Positions 16,604-26,163 are shown, counted from the first letter of the stretch. The stretch: 64,000 bases of DNA from Streptomyces sp. NBC_00376 (GCF_036077095.1 NZ_CP107960.1:3720001-3784000); one strand, 5' to 3'. Made by a program: numbers and translations. The notes: generated from the letters alone by a model not told the origin.

Positions 16604-18213
16604 CCTTGCTGAGCCGGTTGGAGCGCCACCCAGGAGTCGCGGCAGGGCCGCGCTTCGTCGAGCCACGGCCGCGACCGTATGTGGAGAATCCTGCAGTGAA
16701 CCTGACGTGGATGCTGGAAAGGTCGGCTCGCACCTGCGCCGCGAAGCCCGCCGTGGTTTCCGACCTGGGCTCGATGACCTACGCCGAGCTGCTCTCGGCT
16801 TCGAAGCGCGCGGCTGCCGTACTGCGTGACCGCGGTGTGCGGCCGGGCGACCGCGTGGGCGTGATGATGTACAACACTCCTGCCTTCGCCGTGGCGGCGT
16901 TCGGCATCTGGCGGGCCGGTGCGGCACTGGTGCCCATCAACCACAAGCTCACCGCACACGAGGTGGCGTACGTCGTCGGGCACGCGAAGGTGCGCTTGGC
17001 GATCGTGGCGGAGGAACTGGCCGGGCGCGTGTGCGAAGGGGCCCCCGATGTCGTCGCTCTCACCACGAGCGACACCGGCAGTGGCGAGTTCGACCTGTGC
17101 GTCGCGCAGGCACAGGAGTGGCACGGCGTGAAGGTCGGGCCCGACGCCGTCGCGCAGGTGCTCTACACCTCCGGAACGACCAGTGCGCCCAAGGGATGTC
17201 TCCACTCGCACCGCGGCCTGTCCAGTGTGCCCGCGTACACCACCGCGGCCACGGGTCTGCGCCGCGACGACCGGTTCCTCATCGCGATGCCGATCTGGCA
17301 CGCGGCGCCCCTGAACAACTGGTTCCTGTCCATGATCTACCTGGGCGGCACCGTGGTCCTGCTCAAGGAGTACCAGCCCCTCGCCTTCCTCGAAGCCGTC
17401 CAGAAGCACCGGGCCACGGCGTTCTTCGGCGCCCCCATCGCCTACCTCGCCCCGCTGAAGACACTGGAAGCGGCGGGGCGTGACCTGTCCGGCTTCGATC
17501 TGTCGAGCATGCGGCTGTGGGCCTACGGCGGTGCGCCCCTGGGAGCGCGGACCGTACGGATGCTCCAGGAAGCCTACGGATCAGACCGCTTCTACCAGGT
17601 GTACGGGATGACCGAAATGGGCCCGGTCGGCTCCGCTCTCTACCCCGAGGAGCAGGTCACCAAGGCCGGGTCGATCGGTGCGGGGGGAATGCCCGGCGTG
17701 GACATCCGTGTGGTCGGGCCCGACGGCTCCGATGCCCGCGCCGGCCAGACCGGGGAGCTGTGGCTGCGCTCGGGCACGCGGATGATCGGCTACCTCGACG
17801 ACCCGGTGGCGACGGAGCGCGCGTTCGACGGCGACTGGTACAGGTCCGGGGATCTGGCACGCGTCGACGAGGACGGTTACCTGTTCATCGTCGACCGGCT
17901 CAAGGATGTGGTCATCACCGGCGGCGAGAACGTCTTCTCCCCCGAGGTGGAGGAGGCGCTGCGCCAGCATCCGGCGGTCCAGGACTGCGCCGTCATCGGC
18001 CGGCCGCACGAGGAGTGGGGAGAGACCGTCGTGGCCGTCGTGGAGGCGAACGCGGCCGTGACACTCGATGAGTTGCGCGGGTTCCTCGCCACGACGCTGG
18101 CCAAGTACAAGATCCCCCGGGAACTGGTGGTCCTGCCGTCCCTTCCTCGCACTCCCTCCGGCAAGGTGATGAAACACGTCCTGCGCGAGCAGGCGCTGCC
18201 GGGTGAGCACTGA
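16594..18213 (+). CDS. Acyl-CoA synthetase (AMP-forming, FadD-like)
   Basis: This enzyme activates a carboxylic acid through an acyl-adenylate to its CoA thioester. It shows the P-loop-like YTSGTTSAPKG, the A5 motif YGMTEMGPVG, YRSGDLARVDEDGYLFIVDR and the C-terminal catalytic lysine motif PSGKVMK. Two starts are possible: the ATG at 16594 (539 residues), which lies inside the operator palindrome, and the GTG at 16696, preceded by GGAG, which gives the usual N-terminus NLTWMLERSARTCAAKPAVV and which I think is equally or more likely. The gene converges on the thioesterase/Rieske genes and shares their operator. Confidence 0.88.
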   Translation: MIQSLLSRLERHPGVAAGPRFVEPRPRPYVENPAVNLTWMLERSARTCAAKPAVVSDLGSMTYAELLSASKRAAAVLRDRGVRPGDRVGVMMYNTPAFAVAAFGIWRAGAALVPINHKLTAHEVAYVVGHAKVRLAIVAEELAGRVCEGAPDVVALTTSDTGSGEFDLCVAQAQEWHGVKVGPDAVAQVLYTSGTTSAPKGCLHSHRGLSSVPAYTTAATGLRRDDRFLIAMPIWHAAPLNNWFLSMIYLGGTVVLLKEYQPLAFLEAVQKHRATAFFGAPIAYLAPLKTLEAAGRDLSGFDLSSMRLWAYGGAPLGARTVRMLQEAYGSDRFYQVYGMTEMGPVGSALYPEEQVTKAGSIGAGGMPGVDIRVVGPDGSDARAGQTGELWLRSGTRMIGYLDDPVATERAFDGDWYRSGDLARVDEDGYLFIVDRLKDVVITGGENVFSPEVEEALRQHPAVQDCAVIGRPHEEWGETVVAVVEANAAVTLDELRGFLATTLAKYKIPRELVVLPSLPRTPSGKVMKHVLREQALPGEH

Positions 18214-18247
18214 CCGCACCGCGCCGCACCCACACGGGTGAACAGGG

Positions 18248-18289
18248 CGGCCCCTGACGCGGGGACGGATGTCTTCTCGCCAGGGGCCG
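18248..18289. terminator. Possible bidirectional terminator
   Basis: A CGGCCCCTG / CAGGGGCCG stem with a 24-nt loop lies between the convergent ligase and thioesterase genes. Confidence 0.5.
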
Positions 18290-18318
18290 GGGAGACGGCG
18301 ATGGGCGGCCGTCCGCCG

Positions 18319-18753
18319 TCAGTCCTCCTGCGCCGGGCGCTCGCCCGCCGTCACGATCGTCCCTTGCGCCACGGCGACCAGGCGCTCGTCCCCCTCCGGG
18401 GACGCAACGTAGATGGAGCACTGGCACACGGCCTGCCGCCGGGTGGTGGCCGTTGCCTGCGCGCGGGCGATGACGACGTCGCCGACCGCCGGCTTGATGT
18501 AGTTGATCTTGTATTCGGCGGTGAGCGCATCGCCTCCCAGGGCGAGTCCTCCCGCGAACGTCAGCGCGTTGTCCGCCAGATAGCTGAGGACTCCTCCGTG
18601 CACGAAGCCGTGCTGCTGCTGGATCTCGGGCCGGTTGGAGATGCGGATCTCGGCCGAGCCGGGCCCTACCGAGGTGAGTTCGGCGCCCAGGAACATGCTG
18701 AAGGGCTGGGCCTTGAAGATGCCGTGCGCGAAATCGCTGAGGTCCGTGGTCAT
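18319..18753 (-). CDS. PaaI-family hotdog thioesterase
   Basis: This 144-residue single hotdog-domain protein has the signature HGFVHGGVLSYLADNALTFA and a core strand LTAEYKINYIKPAVGD. Relatives hydrolyse aromatic or medium-chain acyl-CoA thioesters and relieve CoA trapping. The start overlaps the Rieske stop (ATGA), so it is translated together with the oxygenase. With a CoA ligase facing it, this gives CoA attachment, ring oxidation and CoA release in one locus. Confidence 0.85.
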   Translation of the reverse strand: MTTDLSDFAHGIFKAQPFSMFLGAELTSVGPGSAEIRISNRPEIQQQHGFVHGGVLSYLADNALTFAGGLALGGDALTAEYKINYIKPAVGDVVIARAQATATTRRQAVCQCSIYVASPEGDERLVAVAQGTIVTAGERPAQED

Positions 18754-19955
18754 GAGTGCTGTCCTGTCGTCGCGCGGGTGGTGGCCGAAGTGTCGGCGGT
18801 CTCGCCCGGACCGCTGAGCCGCTCATCTATGTTGTTCTGGAATATCGCGAGCAGGCCCTCCGCGAGTCCCAGGACGTGGTGATCGCTGCCGCCGTGGAGG
18901 AGGTGGCGTTGCACGTCCTCGGCGATGGCGAAGTCCTCCTGGTCGAACACGGTGTCGTTGGTGAACCGGAACCGCTTCTCCAGGGAACTCTGCCCGGCGG
19001 AACCGGCGAAGTCCTCGGCCCGGTAGAGCATCTCGTGGGTCCAGATCGTCCGGTCGGGGCTCAGCGGCCAGAACGTGTTGATGGACACGTAGTCGGGATG
19101 CAGGATGAAGAAGGTGTTGGGGAAGAGCGTGTAGTACACGGAGGCGTAGTCGAGGATGCGCCACTCCTCCTCCGGCTTGAGGGCGGTCTCACCAATGTTG
19201 GTGCGCGCCGCGGACAGCCGGATGTGCGGCCCGTCGCTGTCGTGGGCGATCACGCCCCTCTTGAAGGCGGCCGCGAGCGTCTCCCGGTGGAGGTAGGGGA
19301 CGTGGTAGCCCTCCAGGTACGTCTTGATCAGCAGCTTCCAGTTGGCTTCCTTGACGACCTTCGTCTTCTTGTACTGGATCAGTGAGGCCACGTCGAAGTT
19401 CACGAGGTCCTCGAAGAACGTCCCCAGGAAGCCGGGGATGTCGAGCTCCGCCCCGGGCGTCCGGCCGACCCAGATCAGGCCACCGGCCTCCGTGGCCGGC
19501 AGTTCCACCAGCCCGTAGTCGCACGGGTTCACGCCCGGGAAGTCGTGTGCCCGGGTGATGCCCTTCAGGGCGCCGTCGAGTCCGTAGACCCAGCCGTGGA
19601 AGGGGCAGACGAAGTTCTTCACCGTGCCGGCGGGCGCCTCGGCCAGCCGGGCGCCGCGGTGGCGGCACTGGTTGTAGAAGGCGCGGACCCGGCCGTCCTC
19701 GCCCCTGACGACGAAGTACGGGAACTGGTCCCAGTCACTGGTCAGGTAGGCCCCGGGTTCGGCCAGCGTCGACGCGTGACCCGCGATCAGCGGGTACTGG
19801 GAGAAGGCCAAGGCGATCTCCTGCTCCAGGAGCCCCTCGTCCGTGTACTTGCTGACCGGAAGTCTGACGACCTCATCGAGCATCTTCTCGTCGCGGCGCG
19901 TCTCGCGCAGCGCGAGAAGGCGCTTGAGCATGTCTACCTGTTCCCCGTGTTGCAT
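18750..19955 (-). CDS. Rieske non-heme iron oxygenase, alpha subunit
   Basis: This ring-hydroxylating oxygenase subunit has the Rieske [2Fe-2S] ligands CRHRGARL (C-x-H, near residue 95) and CPFHGW (C-x2-H, near residue 115). The mononuclear iron ligands lie in EGYHVPYLH (near residue 215). No beta subunit, ferredoxin or reductase gene is adjacent, so electrons must come from elsewhere. The ATG at 19955 is used; an ATG at 19931 preceded by AGG is an alternative. The operator palindrome lies 26 bp upstream. The substrate is unknown, plausibly an aromatic acid or its CoA ester. Confidence 0.88.
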   Translation of the reverse strand: MQHGEQVDMLKRLLALRETRRDEKMLDEVVRLPVSKYTDEGLLEQEIALAFSQYPLIAGHASTLAEPGAYLTSDWDQFPYFVVRGEDGRVRAFYNQCRHRGARLAEAPAGTVKNFVCPFHGWVYGLDGALKGITRAHDFPGVNPCDYGLVELPATEAGGLIWVGRTPGAELDIPGFLGTFFEDLVNFDVASLIQYKKTKVVKEANWKLLIKTYLEGYHVPYLHRETLAAAFKRGVIAHDSDGPHIRLSAARTNIGETALKPEEEWRILDYASVYYTLFPNTFFILHPDYVSINTFWPLSPDRTIWTHEMLYRAEDFAGSAGQSSLEKRFRFTNDTVFDQEDFAIAEDVQRHLLHGGSDHHVLGLAEGLLAIFQNNIDERLSGPGETADTSATTRATTGQHS

Positions 19956-19980
19956 CTGCCCGCCACGTCCAGATCAAGCC

Positions 19981-19997
19981 ATGAAGCATCGTTCAAT
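19981..19997. promoter_or_regulatory. TetR-type palindrome before the Rieske gene
   Basis: Read on the minus strand this is ATTGAACGATGCTTCAT. It matches the site at 16586 (ATTGAACAATGATTCAAT) in nearly all positions. It sits between the TetR stop and the Rieske start. Confidence 0.65.
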
Positions 19998-20684
19998 TCA
20001 TGTTACGGAAGATGCAGGAGCGGAGCAATGATCCTCCGAAGCAGGTGTGGACGGTCCGCTCGGCGCGGAACCCAGCGCCCGGAAGCAGAAGTTGCGGATT
20101 TCTGCCACCAGCTGACCATCCGGAAGATCCGTCCCCGTCCCGCCGGAGACGACCGGCGAGAGCCGCCCGATCAGGGCTTCGGCGATGGCACCGATCGCCG
20201 CCGAGGCCGCGACGTAGGCGTTCTGCTGTGCGAACAGCTTCGCCGCGACGCCCTCGCCGATGACGCTCTCCCCCAGCGCGACATACTCCCGCCGGTAGCG
20301 GAGCCGCTCCTCCTCGACCAACGGGGAGACCGGCTCGAAGAGCAATGACCACGCCAGTCGGCGCCCCAGCAGGGCCCGCCGCGTGAAGGTACTGACGAGC
20401 GCGTCCAGACGCGCCGGCGCAGTGGCAGGGGCTTCGGACACCGCGGCGCGTACAGCGGCCAGTTCACGGTCGGCAGCACGCCGGAAGACCCGGGCGAGCA
20501 GTTCGTCCCGGCTGCCGAAGTACGAGTAGAGGGAGCCGGCACTCGCTCCGCACGCACCGGCCACCGCGGTCACTTTCGCCCCGGCGAAGCCGTGGCGGGC
20601 CACCAGGTCGTGCGCCGCGCGCAGGAATGCCTCCTCCTTCTCCTGGGCGTTCCGCCTCGTACGTTCCGTATGCCGATACACCAT
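19998..20684 (-). CDS. TetR family regulator of the Rieske/ligase locus
   Basis: This 228-residue regulator has a helix-turn-helix at about residues 15-60 (EEAFLRAAHDLVARHGFAGA, VTAVAGACGASAGSLYSYFG). The ligand domain contains LAWSLLFEPVSPLVEEERL. I start it at 20684 (MVYRHTERT), where family similarity begins; ATGs at 20708 and 20726 would add a short leader. It is transcribed in the same direction as the Rieske gene, 42 bp upstream of it, with the palindrome in the gap, so it very likely controls that gene and the ligase. Confidence 0.82.
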   Translation of the reverse strand: MVYRHTERTRRNAQEKEEAFLRAAHDLVARHGFAGAKVTAVAGACGASAGSLYSYFGSRDELLARVFRRAADRELAAVRAAVSEAPATAPARLDALVSTFTRRALLGRRLAWSLLFEPVSPLVEEERLRYRREYVALGESVIGEGVAAKLFAQQNAYVAASAAIGAIAEALIGRLSPVVSGGTGTDLPDGQLVAEIRNFCFRALGSAPSGPSTPASEDHCSAPASSVT

Positions 20685-20818
20685 CGCTGCAGCCCCGGGC
20701 CTTTCCATGTCCTGGTCGAACACCACTCAGTGAACCAGGACCACAGGCCGGCACCGCGCCGGTGACGTCGATCGGGAGCAGGAAGGCGACCGCGGGCCCG
20801 GGTGGCCGTCGCGGAGGA

Positions 20819-22105
20819 TCAGGCCTTCGGGGCCACCTTCGAGAGCCCGTTGATGATGCGGTCCATCGCGTCGCCGCCCGTGGGGTCGGTGAGGTTGGCG
20901 AGCATCTTCAGGGTGAACTTCATCAGCAGCGGGTGCGTCAGGCCGCGCTGGGTGGCAACCTTCATGACCTTCGGGTTGCCGATCAGCTTCACGAAGGCGC
21001 GGCCCATCGTGTAGTAGCCGCCGTAGGTCTCCTTGAGCACCTTCGGGTAGTTGTTCAGGGCCAGTTCGCGCTGGGCGGGGGTCGCGCGGGCGTGGGCCTG
21101 GACGATGACGTCCGCGGCGATCTGGCCCGACTCCATGGCGTACGCGATGCCTTCGCCGTTGAACGGGTTGACCATGCCGCCCGCGTCACCGACGAGCAGC
21201 AGGCCCTTGGTGTAGTGCGGCTGGCGGTTGAAGGCCATCGGGAGGGCGGCGCCGCGGATCGGCGTCGTCATGTTCTCGGGGGTGTAGCCCCAGTCCTCCG
21301 GCATCGAGGCGCACCACGCCTTGAGGACCTCGCGCCAGTCCAGCTCCTTGAACGCGGAGGAGGAGTTGAGGATGCCGAGGCCGACGTTGGACGTGCCGTC
21401 GCCCATGCCGAAGATCCAGCCGTAGCCGGGCAGCAGGCGGTCCTGGGGGCCGCGCCGGTCCCACAGCTCCAGCCAGGACTCCAGGTAGTCGTCGTCGTGG
21501 CGGGGCGAGGTGAAGTACGTACGGACGGCCACGCCCATCGGGCGGTCCTCGCGGCGGTGCAGGCCCATGGCGAGCGACAGCCGGGTGGAGTTGCCGTCGG
21601 CGGCGACGACGAGCGGGGCGTGGAAGGTGACCGGGGTCTTCTCCTCGCCGAGCTTCGCGTTGACGCCGGTGATGCGGCCGGTGCGGTCGTCGACGATCGG
21701 GGCACCGACATTGCAGCGCTCGTACAGCCGCGCGCCCGCCTTCTGCGCCTGGCGGGCCAGCTGCTCGTCGAAGTCGTCGCGCTTGCGGACCAGTCCGTAG
21801 TCCGGGTACGAGGCGAGGTCGGGCCAGTCCAGCTGGAGGCGGACGCCGCCGCCGATGATGCGCAGGCCCTTGTTGCGCAGCCAACCGGCCTCTTCGGAGA
21901 TGTCGATGCCCATGGAGACGAGCTGCTTGGTGGCGCGCGGGGTGAGGCCGTCGCCGCAGACCTTCTCGCGGGGGAACGCCGTCTTCTCCAGGAGCAGGAC
22001 GTCCAGTCCGGCCTTGGCCAGGTAGTACGCCGTCGTGGAGCCGGCCGGGCCTGCCCCGACGACGATCACATCCGCGCTGTGTTCGGAGAGGGGCTGCTCG
22101 GTCAC
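20819..22105 (-). CDS. Geranylgeranyl reductase family flavoprotein (MenJ-like)
   Basis: This 428-residue FAD-dependent reductase saturates isoprenoid double bonds. It has an N-terminal dinucleotide fold VIVVGAGPAGSTTAYYLAKA, the VCGDGLTPRA motif and the late FAD motif LLLVGDAGGMVNPFNGEGIA. In actinobacteria such enzymes reduce the isoprene tail of menaquinone, giving MK-9(H4/H6/H8). Proximity to menG, mqnC, mqnA and the nuo operon supports that role here, though a lipid-core or polyprenyl substrate cannot be excluded. Confidence 0.85.
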   Translation of the reverse strand: MTEQPLSEHSADVIVVGAGPAGSTTAYYLAKAGLDVLLLEKTAFPREKVCGDGLTPRATKQLVSMGIDISEEAGWLRNKGLRIIGGGVRLQLDWPDLASYPDYGLVRKRDDFDEQLARQAQKAGARLYERCNVGAPIVDDRTGRITGVNAKLGEEKTPVTFHAPLVVAADGNSTRLSLAMGLHRREDRPMGVAVRTYFTSPRHDDDYLESWLELWDRRGPQDRLLPGYGWIFGMGDGTSNVGLGILNSSSAFKELDWREVLKAWCASMPEDWGYTPENMTTPIRGAALPMAFNRQPHYTKGLLLVGDAGGMVNPFNGEGIAYAMESGQIAADVIVQAHARATPAQRELALNNYPKVLKETYGGYYTMGRAFVKLIGNPKVMKVATQRGLTHPLLMKFTLKMLANLTDPTGGDAMDRIINGLSKVAPKA

Positions 22106-22202
22106 GGTCGGATCTCCCGAAGACTCGAAATCACGTGCCGCGCGGCACCTGTCCCATGCAGTCTATGGGGGTCCGCTGATCAACTTTCCGAAGGGCTCCC
22201 AG

Positions 22203-22721
22203 ATGTCGACCGTGCTTCCCGGTGCTCCCTCCGTACGGCTGCGCGTCCCGACCGACGAGGACACGCTCTCCTGGCATCGCGCGTTCGACGATCCGGAGGT
22301 GATGGAGTTCTTCGGCGGTGCGTCGGAGGAGCTCTCGATGTACGAGGAGTGGACCGCCCGGCAGCGCCGGCTCGACGCCGAACTCGGCTACTGCCTGTGG
22401 ACGGTGCTGGGCGAGGACGGCGAGGTGGCCGGCTTCACGGGCGCCCAGCCGTGGCCGCGCACCGATTACGGGCCGGTCGGCGAGACCGAGATCGGCTGGC
22501 GGCTGGCCCGGTCGACGTGGGGCCGGGGTTACGCCACCGCCGCCGCGCGCCTCACGCTGGAGCGGCTTCGCGCGGCCGGGGTGGAGCGGGTGGTGGCGAC
22601 GATCGACGCGGGGAACGAACGGTCCATAGCCGTGGCCCGGCGGCTGGGGATGGAGCGGGCGGAGAGCTTCACGACGCCGGGGACGGGCCGGGAAGTGGTC
22701 TGCTTCCGGCTGGCCCTGTGA
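22203..22721 (+). CDS. GNAT family N-acetyltransferase (RimJ/RimL type)
   Basis: This 172-residue acetyltransferase has the RimJ/RimL layout: VRLRVPTDEDTLSWHRAFDDPEVMEF at the start, GETEIGWRLARSTWGRGYATAAAR as the acetyl-CoA-binding motif, then ATIDAGNERSIAVARRLGMERAE. It is divergent from the geranylgeranyl reductase. GAAGGGC precedes the ATG at 22203. The acceptor is unknown. Confidence 0.82.
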   Translation: MSTVLPGAPSVRLRVPTDEDTLSWHRAFDDPEVMEFFGGASEELSMYEEWTARQRRLDAELGYCLWTVLGEDGEVAGFTGAQPWPRTDYGPVGETEIGWRLARSTWGRGYATAAARLTLERLRAAGVERVVATIDAGNERSIAVARRLGMERAESFTTPGTGREVVCFRLAL

Positions 22722-22743
22722 CCCCGGCGCCGGAACTCGGGCG

Positions 22744-25272
22744 TCAGTCGATGTCGTTGAGCATCCAGGTGGACAGGGCGGTGTCGAAGATCCGCCGGGC
22801 GTCGGGCCATTCGGTGTCGCGTTCGGTGGTGTAGATGGCGTACTCGGTGCCGTCGTCCGCGATGTAGCTCTGGTCGATCGCGTGGATCGTCTCGCCGCTC
22901 TCCCGGTCCTCGTAGGTGTACTCCCAGATCGCGCCGGGGCGCCCCTGGAAGGTGTTGGCCGTCAGCCCGATGCGGCGGTAGTTCTTCTGGTTGGCGTCGG
23001 CGGTCCGCTCCAGCGTCATGAAGTTGTCGTACGAGGTGTACGGGGCGTTGTGGATGACGCCGACCTTGAGCTCGGCCCGTCCGGTGGAACCCGCGTAGGT
23101 GATCTGGTTGTTCTTCTCGCTCCGCCGGTCCCAGACCGTGGGGACGGCGAAGGAGAACCCGGCGGTGTCGGAGACGAGCCGGAAGCCTTCGGGGATCGTG
23201 GGGGCGGAGGGGGTCGCGTCGGGGGTCGCGGAGACGGCGGAGACGGTGGGGGTCGGGCCGTCGGAGGGGGTCTGCTGCTGCGACGGCTCGGCCGAGGGTG
23301 ACTGACTGCTCCGGGCCTGGGTGGTGGGCCTGTCGTCCTCGACGGTTCCGGCCCCGCCCCCGCCCCCGCCGTCCGTCAGGGCCAGCACTCCCGCCGTCGC
23401 GCCGCCGCCGACGAGCAGCGCCGCGACGAGGGTGCCGGTCCAGATGAGGGCGGCGCGCTTGCGGGAGGCGGGCGGGGAGGCGGGCGAGACCACGGGCGTG
23501 GGGGTGGTGGGCGCGGTCGGCGCGGCGGGTGCGGAGGAGAGCGCGACGGTCTGCGGGTCGTACGGATCCGGCGCGGTGGGCGCGGTCGGCATGGCGGGCG
23601 CGGCGGAGAGCCCGACGGTCTGCGGGTCGTGCGCAGTCGGAGCCGGAGCCGCGATCGCGTCCGCCGGGGCGGAAGGGTCGTACGGAGTCGGAGCCGGAGT
23701 CGGGGTCGAGGTCGGCATCGCCGGGACCACCGTGGTCGGGTTGTCCGGAGCCACGCCGGGCAGCAGCGGCGCCGGCATCGACACCGGCGTCGGCATCGGC
23801 GCCTGCGGCGCGACCGGCGCGGCCCGCCCCGTCAGCCGCAGCAGGTGCGGCGCCACGAGCACCGCGCCGCCCACCCACAGCAGCCCGAACAGCAGAGCCT
23901 CCGACACACTCGTCGCCAGCTCCGCCGTGCCCTGACCACCCATGTCCTGGAAGCCGCCCGCGAACTCCGCGGACACCCCGCCGATGCCGCTCAGTACCAG
24001 GTACAACGCCAGGAACAGCGCGCCCGCGATGGCCTGTTCACGCCGGTCCGCCGAGCGGCGCGCGGCCCAGATCCCGATGGTCAGCGCGGAGACGACGCCG
24101 GTGGCCACCGCGCCGGTCACCGCCCAGCCGTTCACTGCCTCGCCCAGTTCGGACAGCCCGACGCTGCCGTGCTCCATGCCCGTGCCCAAGAAGCTCATCT
24201 GCCCGCGGATGTCGTACTCGAACGAGGCTCCCCAGCTCAGCCCGAGCACCGCCAGGCCGATGTTCGGCAGCAGCGGCAGCGCGATCAGCATGGCCGTGCC
24301 GTCCACGTCGTCGATGTTGGCGTACGCGATGTACCCGATCAGGCCGCAGAGCAGGAGTACGGCGCCCAGTACCCGTACCGCCGTCCCCACCGCCCGGACC
24401 GTGGTGAGCGCCACCGGGCGCACGGCCAGCCACTGTGCGGCGGCGTCGCGCTGGAGTACGCCGCCCGTGACGAGCAGCGAGATGACCAGCGCCCCGAGCA
24501 TGGCCAGGAGCGGCGCGGACGAGATCGACACACCCGCGACATCGGGCTGGGCGAACAGCCCGAGGACCAAAACGGCGGCGGAGGCCACCAGGCCGATCCG
24601 TACCGCCGCCTCAAGACCGCCGCCCTGCGCACGGGCCCTGCGGGCGCCCAGGATCAGCGCGCCCACCCACAGCACGGTGACGGTCAGCGGGACCACGGAG
24701 AGCGAGGCGCCGCCCTGCGACATGCCGTGTTCGAGGTCGTACCACCCGGCCTCGAAATCGCTGCCGCTGCCGCCGCCGGCCGGGCCGGTGGGCCGCAGCT
24801 CGAAGCCGCCGCCGAACGCCTGGAGCAGCATCGCCAGCGCGATCCGCAGCCGGTCGCCCCAGCCGACGACGACATCGTCGCCCTGCCCGTACGAGGGGAT
24901 GGCGAGCGCCACCGCGAGGGCCAGGATCAGTCCGGTGGGCCAGGCCGCCGCCTTCACCGAAGCTGCCCAGTCGCCCCGGAAGGTCCGGCCGAAGAACGCG
25001 CCGAGGGGCGAGGGGACCGCCGGACCCGGCGGCGGCGGAGCGGCCTGCAGCGGCGTGTGACCGGGCGGCGGGGGCTGGTGGGGCGGCGGCTGGTGGGACG
25101 GAGGCTGGTGGGACGGCGGTCCGAACGGTTCGGGCCGGGGCGGTGCGTCCGGCATCGAGGGCGGGGCAGCCGGTGCCGTTTCGGCAACTGTCGGGCGCTC
25201 GCGCCCGCACTTCATACAGAAGCGCGCCCCGTCCGGGGCCGGTGTTCCACAGAAGGGGCAGTACAGCGGCAT
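22744..25272 (-). CDS. Large zinc-ribbon multi-pass membrane protein
   Basis: This 842-residue protein begins with a zinc ribbon (CPFCG and FCMKCG). A Pro/His-rich linker and about ten membrane segments (residues ~105-480) follow. Next is a Pro/Ala/Thr-rich linker with degenerate copies of a YDPQTVALSSAP-like repeat, a last membrane segment (LIWTGTLVAALLVGGGATAG) and an extracytoplasmic domain starting at about residue 690 with GFRLVSDTAGFSFAVP. That domain resembles those attached to some actinobacterial Ser/Thr kinases, but there is no kinase domain here. The function is unknown; a membrane sensor or scaffold is plausible. Confidence 0.75.
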   Translation of the reverse strand: MPLYCPFCGTPAPDGARFCMKCGRERPTVAETAPAAPPSMPDAPPRPEPFGPPSHQPPSHQPPPHQPPPPGHTPLQAAPPPPGPAVPSPLGAFFGRTFRGDWAASVKAAAWPTGLILALAVALAIPSYGQGDDVVVGWGDRLRIALAMLLQAFGGGFELRPTGPAGGGSGSDFEAGWYDLEHGMSQGGASLSVVPLTVTVLWVGALILGARRARAQGGGLEAAVRIGLVASAAVLVLGLFAQPDVAGVSISSAPLLAMLGALVISLLVTGGVLQRDAAAQWLAVRPVALTTVRAVGTAVRVLGAVLLLCGLIGYIAYANIDDVDGTAMLIALPLLPNIGLAVLGLSWGASFEYDIRGQMSFLGTGMEHGSVGLSELGEAVNGWAVTGAVATGVVSALTIGIWAARRSADRREQAIAGALFLALYLVLSGIGGVSAEFAGGFQDMGGQGTAELATSVSEALLFGLLWVGGAVLVAPHLLRLTGRAAPVAPQAPMPTPVSMPAPLLPGVAPDNPTTVVPAMPTSTPTPAPTPYDPSAPADAIAAPAPTAHDPQTVGLSAAPAMPTAPTAPDPYDPQTVALSSAPAAPTAPTTPTPVVSPASPPASRKRAALIWTGTLVAALLVGGGATAGVLALTDGGGGGGAGTVEDDRPTTQARSSQSPSAEPSQQQTPSDGPTPTVSAVSATPDATPSAPTIPEGFRLVSDTAGFSFAVPTVWDRRSEKNNQITYAGSTGRAELKVGVIHNAPYTSYDNFMTLERTADANQKNYRRIGLTANTFQGRPGAIWEYTYEDRESGETIHAIDQSYIADDGTEYAIYTTERDTEWPDARRIFDTALSTWMLNDID

Positions 25273-25326
25273 GCGGACTCCGGCAACGGGAACGGGGAGG
25301 GGGAGGGGGAGGGGGACGACGATGTC

Positions 25327-25364
25327 GGGGAAGACATGTGTGTTTCAACGGACACATCTTCCCC
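25327..25364 (-). terminator. Hairpin between menG and the zinc-ribbon gene
   Basis: GGGGAAGACATGTGT faces ACACATCTTCCCC, a nearly complete stem with a 2-nt bulge and a 10-nt loop. It could end menG transcription. A run of GGGGGA repeats lies alongside at 25298-25317. Confidence 0.55.
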
Positions 25365-25405
25365 ACCGCCCGGTTCCCGTCGGCGGAAGTCGCCGAACCG
25401 TTGCC

Positions 25406-26098
25406 TCAGGGGCGCACGCCCCGGTGCAGCGCCACCACGCCGCCGGTGAGGTTGCGCCAGGCGACCTTCGACCAGCCGGCCCGCTGGAGCGCGGCCGCGA
25501 GTCCGGGCTGGTCGGGCCAGGCGCGGATGGACTCGGCGAGGTAGACGTACGCGTCGGGGTTGGACGACACCGCACGCGCGACCGGCGGCAGCGCCCGCAT
25601 CAGGTACTCGGTGTAGACCGTGCGGAACGGCGCCCAGGTCGGCTGCGAGAACTCGCAGATCACCACCCGGCCGCCCGGCTTGGTCACCCGGTACAGCTCG
25701 CGCAGCGCCGCGTCCGTGTCCTGGACGTTGCGCAGACCGAAGGAGATCGTCACCGCGTCGAAGCTCTCGTCGCGGAACGGCAGCCGGGTGGCGTCGCCCG
25801 CGGTGAAGGGCAGCCAGGAGTTGCGCTTCTTGCCCTCCTGGAGCATGCCGAGGGAGAAGTCGCACGGCACGACGTACGCGCCGGTCGCGGCGAACGGCAG
25901 CGAGGATGTCGCCGTGCCCGCGGCCAGGTCGAGGATCTTCTCCGCGGGCCGGGCGTGCACCGCCTTCGCGACCTCCTTGCGCCACAGCCGGGCCTGGCCG
26001 AGCGACAGCACATCGTTGGTGAGGTCGTAGTTGGCCGCCACGCCGTCGAACATCGAGGCGACTTCGTGCGGCTGCTTGTCCAGGGATGCTCGGGTCAC
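25406..26098 (-). CDS. menG: Demethylmenaquinone methyltransferase
   Basis: This SAM-dependent C-methyltransferase performs the last step of menaquinone synthesis. The protein starts [20 protein letters not shown], then [14 protein letters not shown], with the SAM motif [12 protein letters not shown] and the UbiE motifs [20 protein letters not shown] and [13 protein letters not shown]. At 230 residues it has the family size. The GTG at 26098 is preferred by similarity; an ATG at 26110 adds four residues. A TGAACC-N4-GGTTCA palindrome lies 66 bp upstream. Confidence 0.93.
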   Translation of the reverse strand: MTRASLDKQPHEVASMFDGVAANYDLTNDVLSLGQARLWRKEVAKAVHARPAEKILDLAAGTATSSLPFAATGAYVVPCDFSLGMLQEGKKRNSWLPFTAGDATRLPFRDESFDAVTISFGLRNVQDTDAALRELYRVTKPGGRVVICEFSQPTWAPFRTVYTEYLMRALPPVARAVSSNPDAYVYLAESIRAWPDQPGLAAALQRAGWSKVAWRNLTGGVVALHRGVRP

Positions 26099-26163
26099 CC
26101 GTCCATTCAAGCAGCCCGGTCCGCGCCGCTCCGCGCCGGTCGCGAGTCGTTACCCGAGTGGAC

